Positions 9,897 through 17,481 of a stretch of DNA of 64,000 nucleotides are shown here, in pieces; the stretch's first letter is position 1, and every line of letters begins with the position of its first letter. Below the pieces are notes generated by a model, which searched no databases, was not told the DNA's origin, and saw only the letters and a program-made list of their open reading frames with translations. Source of the stretch: Leifsonia sp. 466MF (lineage in GTDB: Bacteria; Actinomycetota; Actinomycetes; Actinomycetales; Microbacteriaceae); NCBI RefSeq assembly GCF_900100265.1, contig NZ_LT629696.1:1984001-2048000 (forward strand), given 5' to 3'. Position numbers and translations under genes: made by a program.

Positions 9897-9911
9897 CGTT
9901 CCTCGGACAGC

Positions 9912-10751
9912 TCAGCGGCTGTACGCGGTCTCGCCCCACCACGAGTCGAACATGCTCGCCGGCGGCTGCCGCTTGTGCTCGGTCGCCCGGTATCGCGCCT
10001 CCAGCGCCTCCGCGACCTCGTCCGACACGTCCTTCCCCTCGAGGAAGTCGTCGATGTCGACGTACGTCAGCCCCAGGTTGTCCTCGTCGGTCTGGCCCGG
10101 GTTGAGGTCGAGCAGGTCGGCCGTCGGCGCCTTCTCGTACAGCCGGGCGGGTGCACCCAGGTGCGCGAGCAGCTGCTTGCCCTGCCGCTTGGTGAGGCCG
10201 CTCAGCGGGAGGATGTCCGTGCCGCCGTCGCCGTACTTGGTGAAGAAACCGGTCACCGCCTCGGCCGCGTGGTCCGTGCCGATCACGAGCAGAGTGCGCT
10301 GGCCGGCGATCGCGTACTGGGCGACCATGCGGATGCGCGCCTTGACATTGCCTTTCACGAAGTCGGTCATCGGCTCCCCGAGCGCATCCGCGTACTCGTC
10401 CTCGACGCCGTCGGTGCCGCGCTGGATGTTGAAGACGACCGAGCTCTTCGGCTGGATGAAGGACAGCGCCAGTTGCGCGTCCTCCTCGTCCCGCTGCACG
10501 GCGTAGGGCAGACGGACCGCGATGAAGTCGGCGTCCGTCCCCTCCGCCGCGAGACGCTCGACCGCCAGCTGGGCGAGCCGCCCGGCGAGGCTGGAGTCCT
10601 GGCCACCGCTGATGCCGAGGACGAAACCGGCCGCACCCGTCGCCCGGAGGTAGTCGACCAGGAAGCCGACACGTCGCTCGATCTCGGCGGCGGGGTCGAT
10701 CTCCGGACGGACGTGCAGCTCTTCGATGATCTGTGCCTGAAGTTCGCGCAT
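9912..10751 (-). CDS. nadE: Ammonia-dependent NAD(+) synthetase
   Basis: A 279-residue N-type ATP pyrophosphatase that amidates nicotinic acid adenine dinucleotide to NAD using NH3. The P-loop is [10 protein letters not shown], and [22 protein letters not shown] is the conserved substrate-binding segment. The C-terminal REG around [17 protein letters not shown] is also typical. There is no glutaminase domain, so it is the short NH3-dependent form. It starts at ATG 10751; TAATCT (10763-10758) lies 6 nt upstream, so it is read as leaderless. The divergent antiporter gene starts 100 bp away with its own -10 box. Confidence 0.95.
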   Translation of the reverse strand: MRELQAQIIEELHVRPEIDPAAEIERRVGFLVDYLRATGAAGFVLGISGGQDSSLAGRLAQLAVERLAAEGTDADFIAVRLPYAVQRDEEDAQLALSFIQPKSSVVFNIQRGTDGVEDEYADALGEPMTDFVKGNVKARIRMVAQYAIAGQRTLLVIGTDHAAEAVTGFFTKYGDGGTDILPLSGLTKRQGKQLLAHLGAPARLYEKAPTADLLDLNPGQTDEDNLGLTYVDIDDFLEGKDVSDEVAEALEARYRATEHKRQPPASMFDSWWGETAYSR

Positions 10752-10850
10752 GACGCCAGATTATCCCCGTCCGGTTTCGCCCATGTGAACGCGACCGTTC
10801 TCTCACGAACGGTCTGCCGCGAACGCCGTGCCGGTCGCTAGCATGCGCCC

Positions 10851-12068
10851 ATGGAACCCGCCGTATCGAGCGTCGTGCTCGTCCCCCTCCTCGGCGTCCT
10901 GGCCGCGCTCCTCACCACGGCGGTCGGGCGGTTCGTGAAGATCCCGCTCGTGGTGTTCGAGATCGTCCTCGGCCTGATCATCGGCCCCAGCGTCCTCGGC
11001 TGGGTGCCGGAGACGGCCGGCCTGGATGCGATCGCCAACTTCGGCCTGGCCTTCCTGTTCTTCATGGCGGGCAACGAGATCGACTTTCCGGCCATCGCCG
11101 GCCGGCCGCTGAGACGTGCCTCACTGGGCTGGCTGTTCTCGCTGGTGTTCGCGATCGTGCTCGCCACGCTCATCGCGGGATCGATCGTCCCCGGCGTCTA
11201 CATCGGCATCGCACTCACGTCGACGGCCCTCGGGACGCTGATGCCGGTGCTGCGCGACGCCGGCGAGATGCACACGCCGTTCGGACGCGTCGTCACCGCG
11301 GTCGGCGCCGTCGGCGAGTTCGGCCCGCTGCTCGCGATCTCGCTGTTCCTCAGCGGCCGGAAACCGTTCGCCGCCGCCCTGGTGCTGATCGGGTTCGCCG
11401 TGATCGCCGGCGCAGCGATCTGGTTCGCCTCCCGCGGCGGCCACGAGCGCTTCCACCGGCTCGTCCGGGCGACGCTGCACACCAGCGGCCAGTTCGCCGT
11501 TCGGTTCGTGGTGTGCGTCATCGCGGCCCTCGTCGGGCTGAGCATCGCCCTCGGACTCGACATGCTGCTCGGCGCGTTCGCCGCGGGGGTGCTCTGCCGC
11601 ATCCTGCTCTCCGGGGCGAAGCCGGAGGACGCGCATCACATCGAGAGCAAGCTGGAGGCCGTCGCCTTCGGCGTGCTGGTGCCGGTGTTCTTCATCAACA
11701 CGGGCATCGGCTTCGACCTGAAGGCGCTGCTCGGCGACCCGCGGGCACTGATCCTGCTGCCGATCTTCCTCGTCCTGCTGCTCCTCCTGCGCGGTGTCCC
11801 CGCGTCGTTCCTCGTGCCACCGGGCTCGACGTTCCGCGACCGGGCGGCACTGACGCTGTTCAGCGCGACCGGGCTGCCGATCATCGTCGCGGTGACCGCG
11901 ATCGGCGTGCGGGAACACGATCTGCAGGTCGGGACCGCGACGGCCCTGGTCGGAGCGGGGATGCTGTCGGTGCTGCTCTTCCCGCTGATCGCGCTGACCC
12001 TCCGCCGGAAGTCGGCGGACGGCGGCGTGCGGCCCTCAGATCCGGACGCGGTGCCGATCGAAGGCTGA
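10851..12068 (+). CDS. Cation:proton antiporter, CPA2/KefB type
   Basis: A 405-residue integral membrane protein with about 12 hydrophobic segments. Features of monovalent cation:proton antiporter-2 are visible: the early LVVFEIVLGLIIGPSVLGW, the segment FGLAFLFFMAGNEIDF with an acidic residue in the fourth or fifth helix, and TSTALGTLMPVLRD. There is no cytosolic RCK/TrkA-N domain, so it is the short form, possibly exchanging Na+ or K+ for H+. It is probably leaderless: TAGCAT (10839-10844) is 6 nt before ATG 10851. Its stop forms one half of a 12-bp palindrome with the convergent LysR stop. Confidence 0.88.
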   Translation: MEPAVSSVVLVPLLGVLAALLTTAVGRFVKIPLVVFEIVLGLIIGPSVLGWVPETAGLDAIANFGLAFLFFMAGNEIDFPAIAGRPLRRASLGWLFSLVFAIVLATLIAGSIVPGVYIGIALTSTALGTLMPVLRDAGEMHTPFGRVVTAVGAVGEFGPLLAISLFLSGRKPFAAALVLIGFAVIAGAAIWFASRGGHERFHRLVRATLHTSGQFAVRFVVCVIAALVGLSIALGLDMLLGAFAAGVLCRILLSGAKPEDAHHIESKLEAVAFGVLVPVFFINTGIGFDLKALLGDPRALILLPIFLVLLLLLRGVPASFLVPPGSTFRDRAALTLFSATGLPIIVAVTAIGVREHDLQVGTATALVGAGMLSVLLFPLIALTLRRKSADGGVRPSDPDAVPIEG

Positions 12069-12074
12069 GCCGGC

Positions 12075-12929
12075 TCAGGCCACGCGGCTGACGGCGCGGG
12101 CCAGGATCGCGGTGGTCAGCGCATCCACCGGCTCCCGAGCGGCCGACGGGTTGGACAGCAGCGTGAAGTCGACGTGGCCGAGCTCCGGCAGCCCGAAGCG
12201 GTTCGTCACCTTGATCAGATCGGTGGGGATGAGCGACCGCGGGAAGACGGCGACACCGATTCCCGCCCGGACCGCGGCGAGCACGCCGTTCACCTCGCGG
12301 GTGTTACACGTGATCCGCCAGGTGCGGCCCGCCGCCTCCAGCGCGTCGATCGCGACCTGACGACTGAGGCTCGGACCCTGGTACGAGATGAGCGGCACGG
12401 GCCCGTCCGGATCGAGCACGGTCTTCTCCTGCCCCATCCACACCAGCTCGTCGGTCGCCACGACCGCACCCTCCGTCGTGCCCGGCGTCTGCTTGATGAA
12501 GATGAGGTCGAGCTGGCCTGCCTTCAGCTTGCGGTGCAGCGGGCCGGACTGGTCGACGGTCAGCTCGAGGTTGATCTGCGGGTTCTGCTGGCGGAAATGT
12601 CGAAGGATGCGCGGGAGCGTCGTGATCGCGAGATCGTCTGCCGCGCCGAAACGCAGGCGCCCGCGCATGGCCGACCCGCTGAAGTAGCTCTCCGCCTCGG
12701 CGTGCGCGGCCAGGATGGTGCGGGCGAAGCCGGCCATCGCATCCCCGTTGTCCGTCAGCCGCACCTCACGCGTGTCGCGGGCGATGAGCTGACGCTTCGC
12801 CGCCTGCTCGAGTTTGCGGATGTGCTGGCTCACGGTCGGCTGGCTGATGCCCAGCCGCCCGGCGGCCTTGGTGAAGCTCCGCGTGTCGGCGACGGCGAGG
12901 AAGGTCTGCAGCAGTACCGGGTCGAACAT
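12075..12929 (-). CDS. LysR-family transcriptional regulator
   Basis: A 284-residue LysR regulator. The N-terminal winged helix-turn-helix reads LLQTFLAVADTRSFTKAAGR then LGISQPTVSQHIRKLE, and the effector domain starts near residue 90 (GRLRFGAADD) with the two-lobed substrate-binding pattern (LDLIFIKQTPG; VLAAVRAGIGVAVFPRSL). It is transcribed away from an MFS exporter 123 bp distant, the usual LysR/target arrangement, so it probably controls that gene and itself. The start is ATG 12929, the normal LysR position. The effector is unknown. Confidence 0.93.
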   Translation of the reverse strand: MFDPVLLQTFLAVADTRSFTKAAGRLGISQPTVSQHIRKLEQAAKRQLIARDTREVRLTDNGDAMAGFARTILAAHAEAESYFSGSAMRGRLRFGAADDLAITTLPRILRHFRQQNPQINLELTVDQSGPLHRKLKAGQLDLIFIKQTPGTTEGAVVATDELVWMGQEKTVLDPDGPVPLISYQGPSLSRQVAIDALEAAGRTWRITCNTREVNGVLAAVRAGIGVAVFPRSLIPTDLIKVTNRFGLPELGHVDFTLLSNPSAAREPVDALTTAILARAVSRVA

Positions 12930-13052
12930 TCCGCATCCATTCGAAAAGCCAATGGGACTTATAGCCGTGATCGGCTCCAAGAATAGTCCGGATTGCGTAG
13001 GGTCGAAGGGAGACTTCATACGGAACCAGCGACGACATCGAGGTAACACGCA
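12930..13052. promoter_or_regulatory. Divergent lysR / MFS promoter region with operator-like palindromes
   Basis: AGCCG-TGAT-CGGCT (12963-12976) is a perfect short inverted repeat near the middle of the region, flanked by GGACT (12955-12959) and AGTCC (12985-12989), which also pair. Such nested dyads are expected for LysR binding. TATAAG on the minus strand overlaps here and could be the lysR -10; TAGGGT near 12998 could serve the MFS gene. Sites were read by eye. Confidence 0.45.
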
Positions 13053-14396
13053 GTGGCGCACTCCCCCGCAGCCGCCCCGCCCACCGGACCCATGCCGGTC
13101 CTCTCCACCCGGCCGCCGTGGCGCGAGACGTTCGCCTCGCTGCGGGTGCCGAACTACCGCCGGTTCGCGGCGAGCAACCTGGTCGCCAACACGGCGGTGT
13201 GGATGCAGCGCATCGCGATGGACTGGCTGGTGCTGCAGCTGTCCGGAAGCGTCGCCGCCGTCGGCGTCACCGTGTTCATGCAGTTCACGCCGATGCTGCT
13301 CTTCGGCCTCTGGGGCGGAGTGATCACCGACCGCTACTCCAAGCAGCGGCTGCTCGTCATCACGCAGTCGTGCGCGGCCGCGCTCGCGGCGCTGCTCGCC
13401 GTGCTCACGCTGACCGGCACCATCGAGGTCTGGCACGTCTACGCGATCTCGTTCACCCTCGGTCTCGTCACGGTCGTCGACAACCCGGCACGTCAGGTGT
13501 TCGTCAACGAGCTCGTCGGTCCGCGCTACCTGCGCAATGCGATCAGCCTGAACTCGTCGATCTTCCAGCTCGGCGGGCTCATCGGGCCGGCCGTCGGCGG
13601 CATCCTCATCACCGCGGTCGGAGGCGGATGGTCGTTCGCCATCAACGCCGTCGCGTGCCTCGCCGTGGTGTTCGCCGTGGCGACGCTCAAGCGGTCGGAG
13701 CTGCACGCGTCGCCCGCGGCTCCCCGCGGCAAGGGGCAGCTCGCCGAAGGGATGCGGTACGTGCGCCGCAAGCCGGTGATCTTCTGGACGATCGTCATGG
13801 TCGCCGTTGTCGCCCTGTTCGCCTTCAACATGCCCGTGTTCCTCGCCGCCTACGCGAACGACGTCTACAACGTCGGCGCGCAGGGCTACGGGATGTTCAA
13901 CGCGCTCGTCGCCGCCGGCGCGCTCACCGGCGCACTTGCTTCGACGCGCCGCACCAGCGTCCGGCTGTCCATGGTCGTCGGAACCGCCGCAGCCCTCGGG
14001 ATCGTGCAGGCACTCGCCGGATTCGCGCCGGGCGAGCTGGCCTTCGGGCTACTGCTCGTCGCCATCGGCGTCGGCAACCTGCTCTTCATCACCGCGGCCA
14101 ACTCCCTGGTGCAGATGTCGTCGAACGTGCAGATCCGCGGGCGCGTGATCTCGCTGTACATCCTCGTGCTGCTCGGCGGGCAGGCCCTCGGCGGCCCGCT
14201 GATGGGGTGGATCGTGGAGCAGGTCGGCCCGCACGTCGCCATGGCGATCTCCGGGCTCGTGCCCGCCGCGGCGGCTGCCGTGATCGCCGTGCTGGTCGCC
14301 CGGCAGGCGAGCCTCCGCCTCCGCTTCGGCCTCCGCGGGCGCCGCCCCGTGATCGCGATCGTCACCCGCGCGGGGAAGACCGGCCAGACGCTCTGA
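13053..14396 (+). CDS. MFS transporter, EntS/DHA3-like
   Basis: A 447-residue major facilitator with about 12 transmembrane segments. The start FASLRVPNYRRFAASNLVAN and GGVITDRYSKQRLL (the loop 2-3 G-x3-D-R motif) are typical of the DHA3 exporter group, which includes enterobactin and macrolide exporters. EGMRYVRRKPVIFWT marks the central cytoplasmic loop. The GTG start at 13053 has GAGG nine bases upstream. It is divergent from a LysR regulator. The substrate is unknown; efflux of a small hydrophobic compound or drug is an inference from the family. The end lies 40 bp before tRNA-Arg. Confidence 0.88.
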   Translation: MAHSPAAAPPTGPMPVLSTRPPWRETFASLRVPNYRRFAASNLVANTAVWMQRIAMDWLVLQLSGSVAAVGVTVFMQFTPMLLFGLWGGVITDRYSKQRLLVITQSCAAALAALLAVLTLTGTIEVWHVYAISFTLGLVTVVDNPARQVFVNELVGPRYLRNAISLNSSIFQLGGLIGPAVGGILITAVGGGWSFAINAVACLAVVFAVATLKRSELHASPAAPRGKGQLAEGMRYVRRKPVIFWTIVMVAVVALFAFNMPVFLAAYANDVYNVGAQGYGMFNALVAAGALTGALASTRRTSVRLSMVVGTAAALGIVQALAGFAPGELAFGLLLVAIGVGNLLFITAANSLVQMSSNVQIRGRVISLYILVLLGGQALGGPLMGWIVEQVGPHVAMAISGLVPAAAAAVIAVLVARQASLRLRFGLRGRRPVIAIVTRAGKTGQTL

Positions 14397-14435
14397 CGCG
14401 GCGGCAGCGGAGCGCTCCGGTATCGTTGACTCGAC

Positions 14436-14508
14436 GCCCCCGTAGCTCAGCGGATAGAGCAGGAGCCTTCTAATCTCTTGGTCGCAGGTTCGATTCCTGC
14501 CGGGGGCA
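14436..14508 (+). tRNA. tRNA-Arg, anticodon TCT
   Basis: A complete cloverleaf: acceptor GCCCCCG (14436-14442) pairs with CGGGGGC (14501-14507), the D arm is GCTC AGCGGATA GAGC, the anticodon loop CTTCTAA has TCT at its centre, and the T arm is GCAGG TTCGATT CCTGC. The discriminator is A at 14508; only CC follows (CCG), so CCA is not encoded. The last pair of the anticodon stem (C-T) is mismatched as in other actinobacterial tRNA-Arg(TCT). It reads AGA codons, which are rare in this GC-rich genome. Its 3' half is repeated in tandem directly downstream. Confidence 0.95.
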
Positions 14509-14702
14509 CCGTGGAGCAACTCTCGCGGTGCTTCTCATCTCTTGGTCGCAGGTTCGATTCCTGCCGGGGGCACCGTGGAGCAACTCTCGCGGTGCTTCTC
14601 ATCTCTTGGTCGCAGGTTCGATTCCTGCCGGGGGCACCGTGGAGCAACTCTCGCGGTGCTTCTCATCTCTTGGTCGCAGGTTCGATTCCTGCCGGGGGCA
14701 CC
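14473..14702 (+). repeat. Tandem array of the tRNA-Arg 3' half, 64-bp unit
   Basis: The sequence from the anticodon loop to the end of tRNA-Arg (38 nt, 14473-14510) plus a 26-nt spacer forms a 64-bp unit that recurs at 14537 and 14601, and the 38-nt tRNA part ends the array at 14665-14702. So one intact tRNA is followed by three truncated copies with identical T arm and acceptor 3' strand. Similarity extends weakly upstream into the anticodon loop (CTTCTaAT against CTTCTcAT). There is no 5' half in the extra copies, so they cannot make tRNA. Confidence 0.95.
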
Positions 14703-14714
14703 CTCACTCCTCTG

Positions 14715-14806
14715 CGCATCCCCCACCGTCGAGTACACGAACTTTGTACGTTTTCGGCGCCCCGAGCGTGCAAAGTTTGCGGACTCGACGGGGGCGTGGG
14801 GATGCG
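14715..14806. repeat. Degenerate intergenic hairpin (palindrome family, copy 2)
   Basis: CGCATCCCC (14715-14723) pairs with GGGGATGCG (14798-14806). Inside, CCGTCGAGTACACGAACTTT pairs imperfectly (about 5 mismatches) with the right arm GCGTGCAAAGTTTGCGGACT at 14766-14785 and its continuation. The right arm is nearly the same as the right arm at 1102; the left arm has drifted. It lies between convergent tRNA genes. Confidence 0.8.
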
Positions 14807-14838
14807 AAAAAAGGGCCGGACTACGGGAGTCCGGCCCT
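14807..14838 (-). terminator. Rho-independent terminator of tRNA-His
   Basis: AGGGCCGGACT (14812-14822) and AGTCCGGCCCT (14828-14838) form a perfect 11-bp stem with loop ACGGG. On the minus strand six U residues (plus-strand A at 14807-14812) follow directly. It lies 3 nt past the tRNA-His CCA end. Confidence 0.92.
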
Positions 14839-14841
14839 GTG

Positions 14842-14918
14842 TGGGGTGAGTAACGGGGCTTGAACCCGCGACCTCCTGGACCACAACCAGGCGCTCTACC
14901 AACTGAGCTATACCCACC
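14842..14918 (-). tRNA. tRNA-His, anticodon GTG (CCA encoded)
   Basis: Read on the minus strand, the gene begins GGTGGGTATAGCTCAG, including the extra G-1 (14918) that marks tRNA-His and pairs with C73. The anticodon stem-loop is CCTGG TTGTGGT CCAGG with anticodon GTG, and the T arm is CGGG GTTCAAG-type with the acceptor strand TACTCAC. CCA follows the discriminator in the DNA (14844-14842), unlike tRNA-Arg nearby. A U-rich terminator follows. Confidence 0.95.
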
Positions 14919-14965
14919 ACGGCGCCTCGCCGATCACGCGGATCGACCGAAGCAACTCATCGATT

Positions 14966-15589
14966 CTAGTACATGCGGGGAGCCCATTTTTCCACCACGC
15001 CCGCGGCCAGCGCCTGGGTGTCCTCCGTTGTGGGCCCGGGCGGTGCGACGAACGCGGCCGAGCGGTAGTAGTCGAGCTCGCGGATCGACTCGAGGATGTC
15101 GGCGAGCGCCCGGTGGCCGCCGTTCTTCTCCGGGGCGTTGAAGTAGATGCGCGGGAACCAGCGGCGAGCGAGCTCCTTGATCGAGGACACATCCACGTTG
15201 CGGTAGTGCAGGTGGTTGTCGAGCCGCGGCATGTACTTGGCGATGAACATGCGGTCGGTGCCGATCGTGTTGCCGGCGAGCGGGGCCGTCCGAGCGGTCG
15301 GCGCGAACTTCAGCACGTACTCGAGCACCTCGTACTCGGCCTCGGCGAGGCTCTTGCCGTTCGGGATCTCCTCGATCAGGCCCGAGGTGGTGTGCATCTG
15401 CCGGACGAAGTCGCCCATGTTCTCGAGCGCGGAGTCGTCGGGCTTGATGACGATGCTGAGACCGGGGTCGAGCACGTTCAGCTCGAAGTCGGTGATGACC
15501 ACCGCGATCTCGACGAGCTCATCGACCTCGAGGTCGAGGCCGGTCATCTCGCAGTCGATCCAGACCAGTCGATCCGAGGAAGTAGCCAT
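14966..15589 (-). CDS. orn: Oligoribonuclease
   Basis: A 207-residue DEDDh 3'-5' exoribonuclease that degrades 2-5-nt RNA and pGpG. Exo I is [10 protein letters not shown] (Asp, Glu catalytic), Exo II is in [15 protein letters not shown], and Exo III is [11 protein letters not shown] with His and Asp. The length is normal. It starts at ATG 15589; the -10 box TAGACT (15601-15596) is 6 nt upstream, and its first three bases are the TAG stop of the upstream SGNH gene, so this mRNA is probably leaderless and started inside the preceding stop codon. Confidence 0.96.
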   Translation of the reverse strand: MATSSDRLVWIDCEMTGLDLEVDELVEIAVVITDFELNVLDPGLSIVIKPDDSALENMGDFVRQMHTTSGLIEEIPNGKSLAEAEYEVLEYVLKFAPTARTAPLAGNTIGTDRMFIAKYMPRLDNHLHYRNVDVSSIKELARRWFPRIYFNAPEKNGGHRALADILESIRELDYYRSAAFVAPPGPTTEDTQALAAGVVEKWAPRMY

Positions 15590-15598
15590 AACAGGAGT

Positions 15599-16426
15599 CT
15601 AATGCTGGCCCCCGACAGGGCCGGACAGTGCCCCGAAGTCGACCCGCTGCGGCACCGGGAGCTTCGGCCCCATCCCGTCGCCGGTCGACACGTGCCGCAC
15701 CCGCCGGGCGATCCACGGGATGGCGTACACCCGCAACCAGGTCCGGAACGGCACCGAGTCGGGCGGCATCGGCGCCGTCGCCTCCGGCGCGACCGTCGTC
15801 TCCGGCCCGCTCACCTCGGCGTACGGCACCCCGAGGGCGTGGGCGGCCTGCGCGGCGAGGAGCCGGTGGCCGCGCGTGCTCAGGTGCACGCGGTCGGATG
15901 CCCACATCGCCGCGTCGCGGAACTCGCGGACGCCCCACACGTCGAGCACGATCGCGCGCTGATCCCGCGCGATGCTCCAGATGTTCGCGTTGAAGACGGC
16001 CGCGCGCCCGCGGAACGGCTTGAGGAAGAAGGCGAACTGCGGATCGAAGATGTTGGCGAGCAGGACGGTCGTCCCCGCGGCCCGGAGGTCGCGGATGCCC
16101 GCTTCGAGCCGCGTGGCGAGCGCGTCCGGGTCGGCCGCGGGGCTCATCAGGTCGTTCCCGCCGATCATCACGGAGACGAGGTCGGGCCGCAGGTCGAGCG
16201 CGTGCGGGATCTGCGCATCCACCACGTCGGCGATGCGGCGACCGCGCACGGCCAGGTTGGCGAACTCCAGCGAGGCGCCGGCGAGCCGAGCGTCGCCGTC
16301 GAGGATTCCGGCCAGGCGGTCGGCCCAGCCGAGGAAGGCGTCCGCGTGCCCGGGGGCGCGGTCGCAGAGGCCCTCGGTGAGCGAGTCTCCGAGGGCGACG
16401 TAGCGCGTGAAGGTCGTTCGGCTCAC
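15599..16426 (-). CDS. SGNH/GDSL-family hydrolase
   Basis: A 275-residue lipase/esterase-type hydrolase. Block I is ALGDSLTEG (catalytic Ser), block III is MIGGNDL (oxyanion Asn) and block V is DRVHLS (catalytic Asp and His). No signal peptide is evident, so it is likely cytoplasmic. I start at GTG 16426, which gives MSRTTFTRYVALGDSLTEG as in related proteins; a further upstream ATG at 16534 would add 36 unrelated residues and overlap the divergent gene's promoter. Its stop codon provides the -10 of orn. The substrate is unknown. Confidence 0.88.
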   Translation of the reverse strand: MSRTTFTRYVALGDSLTEGLCDRAPGHADAFLGWADRLAGILDGDARLAGASLEFANLAVRGRRIADVVDAQIPHALDLRPDLVSVMIGGNDLMSPAADPDALATRLEAGIRDLRAAGTTVLLANIFDPQFAFFLKPFRGRAAVFNANIWSIARDQRAIVLDVWGVREFRDAAMWASDRVHLSTRGHRLLAAQAAHALGVPYAEVSGPETTVAPEATAPMPPDSVPFRTWLRVYAIPWIARRVRHVSTGDGMGPKLPVPQRVDFGALSGPVGGQH

Positions 16427-16521
16427 GGGACGATTCTGTTCGTCCCGCTCCCCCGGCGGTGGCGCCGACGGCCCGCTCCGCGCGATCGTCGCCGCGATTT
16501 CCCCGGACGTACACTGACGGT

Positions 16522-16824
16522 GTGGATTCGACACCGGCCGTTGTCCCGGAGGTCACCGGGAAGGCGCAGCTCACTCTCTACACGTCCGCCTTCTGCGAGC
16601 CGTGCATGCAGACGCGTGCCGTGCTCGCCGAGGCGACGCGACTCGCGCCGCGGATCGTGGTGACTGAGCTGGATGTGGCACGCAACCTGGAGCGCGCCGA
16701 GCACGACCGCATCCGCTCCACCCCGACGGTGGTCGTCGAAGCGCCGGACGGCACGGAGGTCTTCCGCGCGGAGGGCGTGCCGACCCTGGCGCAGGTGCTC
16801 GCGGCCGCCGCGACGGCGCTCTAG
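16522..16824 (+). CDS. Small thioredoxin-like protein
   Basis: A 100-residue protein with a thioredoxin fold: strand QLTLYTSAFC, redox motif C-E-P-C (FCEPC), the helix MQTRAVLAEATRL, and a cis-Pro position in STPTVVV. It lacks the extra N-terminal part of classical thioredoxin, so it is of the minimal glutaredoxin-like/thioredoxin-family type; the redox partner is unknown. The GTG start at 16522 has TACACT (16510-16515) exactly 6 nt upstream and no ribosome site, so leaderless translation is likely. Its TAG stop shares CTAG with the stop of the convergent ArsR-type gene. Confidence 0.87.
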   Translation: MDSTPAVVPEVTGKAQLTLYTSAFCEPCMQTRAVLAEATRLAPRIVVTELDVARNLERAEHDRIRSTPTVVVEAPDGTEVFRAEGVPTLAQVLAAAATAL

Positions 16825-17408
16825 GACGCCTTCCCGGCGTCCTCTCCCTCATCGTCGGCCGGGGAGGCCGTCCTGTGCAGCAGGAACAGCCCGCCGTGCG
16901 CGGGCAGGTGCCGCCGCTCGGCGTCGGTCTCCACGTACTCGTCGATGACGGCGACGATGCGCCGGTCGAGTTCGGCCACGTCCGCGGGTGAGAGATGCAG
17001 CGAGAAGCGCGCGTACGTCGCGATGGATGCGGGACCGGCCTCGGCGAGCTCCTGCTGGAACGCATCCACCGGCGCGAAGCCGTCGCTCAGGTCGAGGTCC
17101 TCCAGAGGCACGGACAGCCACCAGGTGCGCCCGGTGGAGCGGTAGGGCTTCTCGAGAGCGCCCGTCTCCCCCGTCCGCACCTCCGCCGGCTCCAGGAACC
17201 CCGCGTCGACCAGCTGGCGCACGTGGTAGTACGCCGTGCCCGGGTCGACGCTCAAGCGGTCGGCCAATTGCTTGTTGGTGAGCTCGCGGTCGCCGCAGAG
17301 CCGCACGATGCGGACACGCAGCGGATGCGACAGGGCCTTGAGCTCCTGCGGCGTCGCCGGGCGGCGCTTGGCGTCCGGTCCTGCGTCGGTGCTGGCTTCG
17401 TCGGTCAC
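16821..17408 (-). CDS. ArsR-type winged-helix regulator
   Basis: A 195-residue transcription factor. The DNA-binding domain (about residues 18-95) has LKALSHPLRVRIVRL, then ELTNKQLADRLSVDPGTAYYHVRQLVDAGFL as the recognition helix region. The C-terminal ~100 residues lack the metal-binding Cys of ArsR/SmtB and resemble the larger 'helix-turn-helix domain' proteins that accompany MFS exporters. It probably binds the dyad at 17445-17462 and represses the divergent MFS gene. The start codon GTG 17408 follows TAAGGT (17420-17415) by 6 nt, so it is leaderless. Confidence 0.88.
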   Translation of the reverse strand: MTDEASTDAGPDAKRRPATPQELKALSHPLRVRIVRLCGDRELTNKQLADRLSVDPGTAYYHVRQLVDAGFLEPAEVRTGETGALEKPYRSTGRTWWLSVPLEDLDLSDGFAPVDAFQQELAEAGPASIATYARFSLHLSPADVAELDRRIVAVIDEYVETDAERRHLPAHGGLFLLHRTASPADDEGEDAGKAS

Positions 17409-17444
17409 GCTCCGACCTTAGCGCGGATTGGGGTTTCATCCATC

Positions 17445-17462
17445 GATTGAGTTTTCTCAATC
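17445..17462. promoter_or_regulatory. Operator-like dyad upstream of the MFS gene
   Basis: GATTGAG-TTTT-CTCAATC is a perfect 7-bp inverted repeat with a 4-nt centre, 20 bp upstream of the MFS start and 25 bp from the regulator's -10. Its A/T-rich make-up stands out in this GC-rich sequence. An ArsR-type protein bound here would block the MFS promoter. The role is inferred. Confidence 0.6.
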
Positions 17463-17481
17463 ACTGTGCAACCCTTGCCGT

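Noticed and set aside
14473..14702. CRISPR array
   Set aside because: The units are direct copies of a tRNA 3' half with identical 26-nt intervals, not repeats with different spacers, and no cas genes occur.
14447..14920. Open frames on both strands across the tRNA array, with peptides such as PPAGIEPATKR
   Set aside because: They are antisense or in-frame readings of tRNA sequence; this peptide pattern is a well-known artefact of tRNA regions and has no ribosome site.
14397..14965. An integrated element at tRNA-Arg
   Set aside because: No integrase, relaxase or phage gene lies within 20 kb of the array; only the repeats remain.
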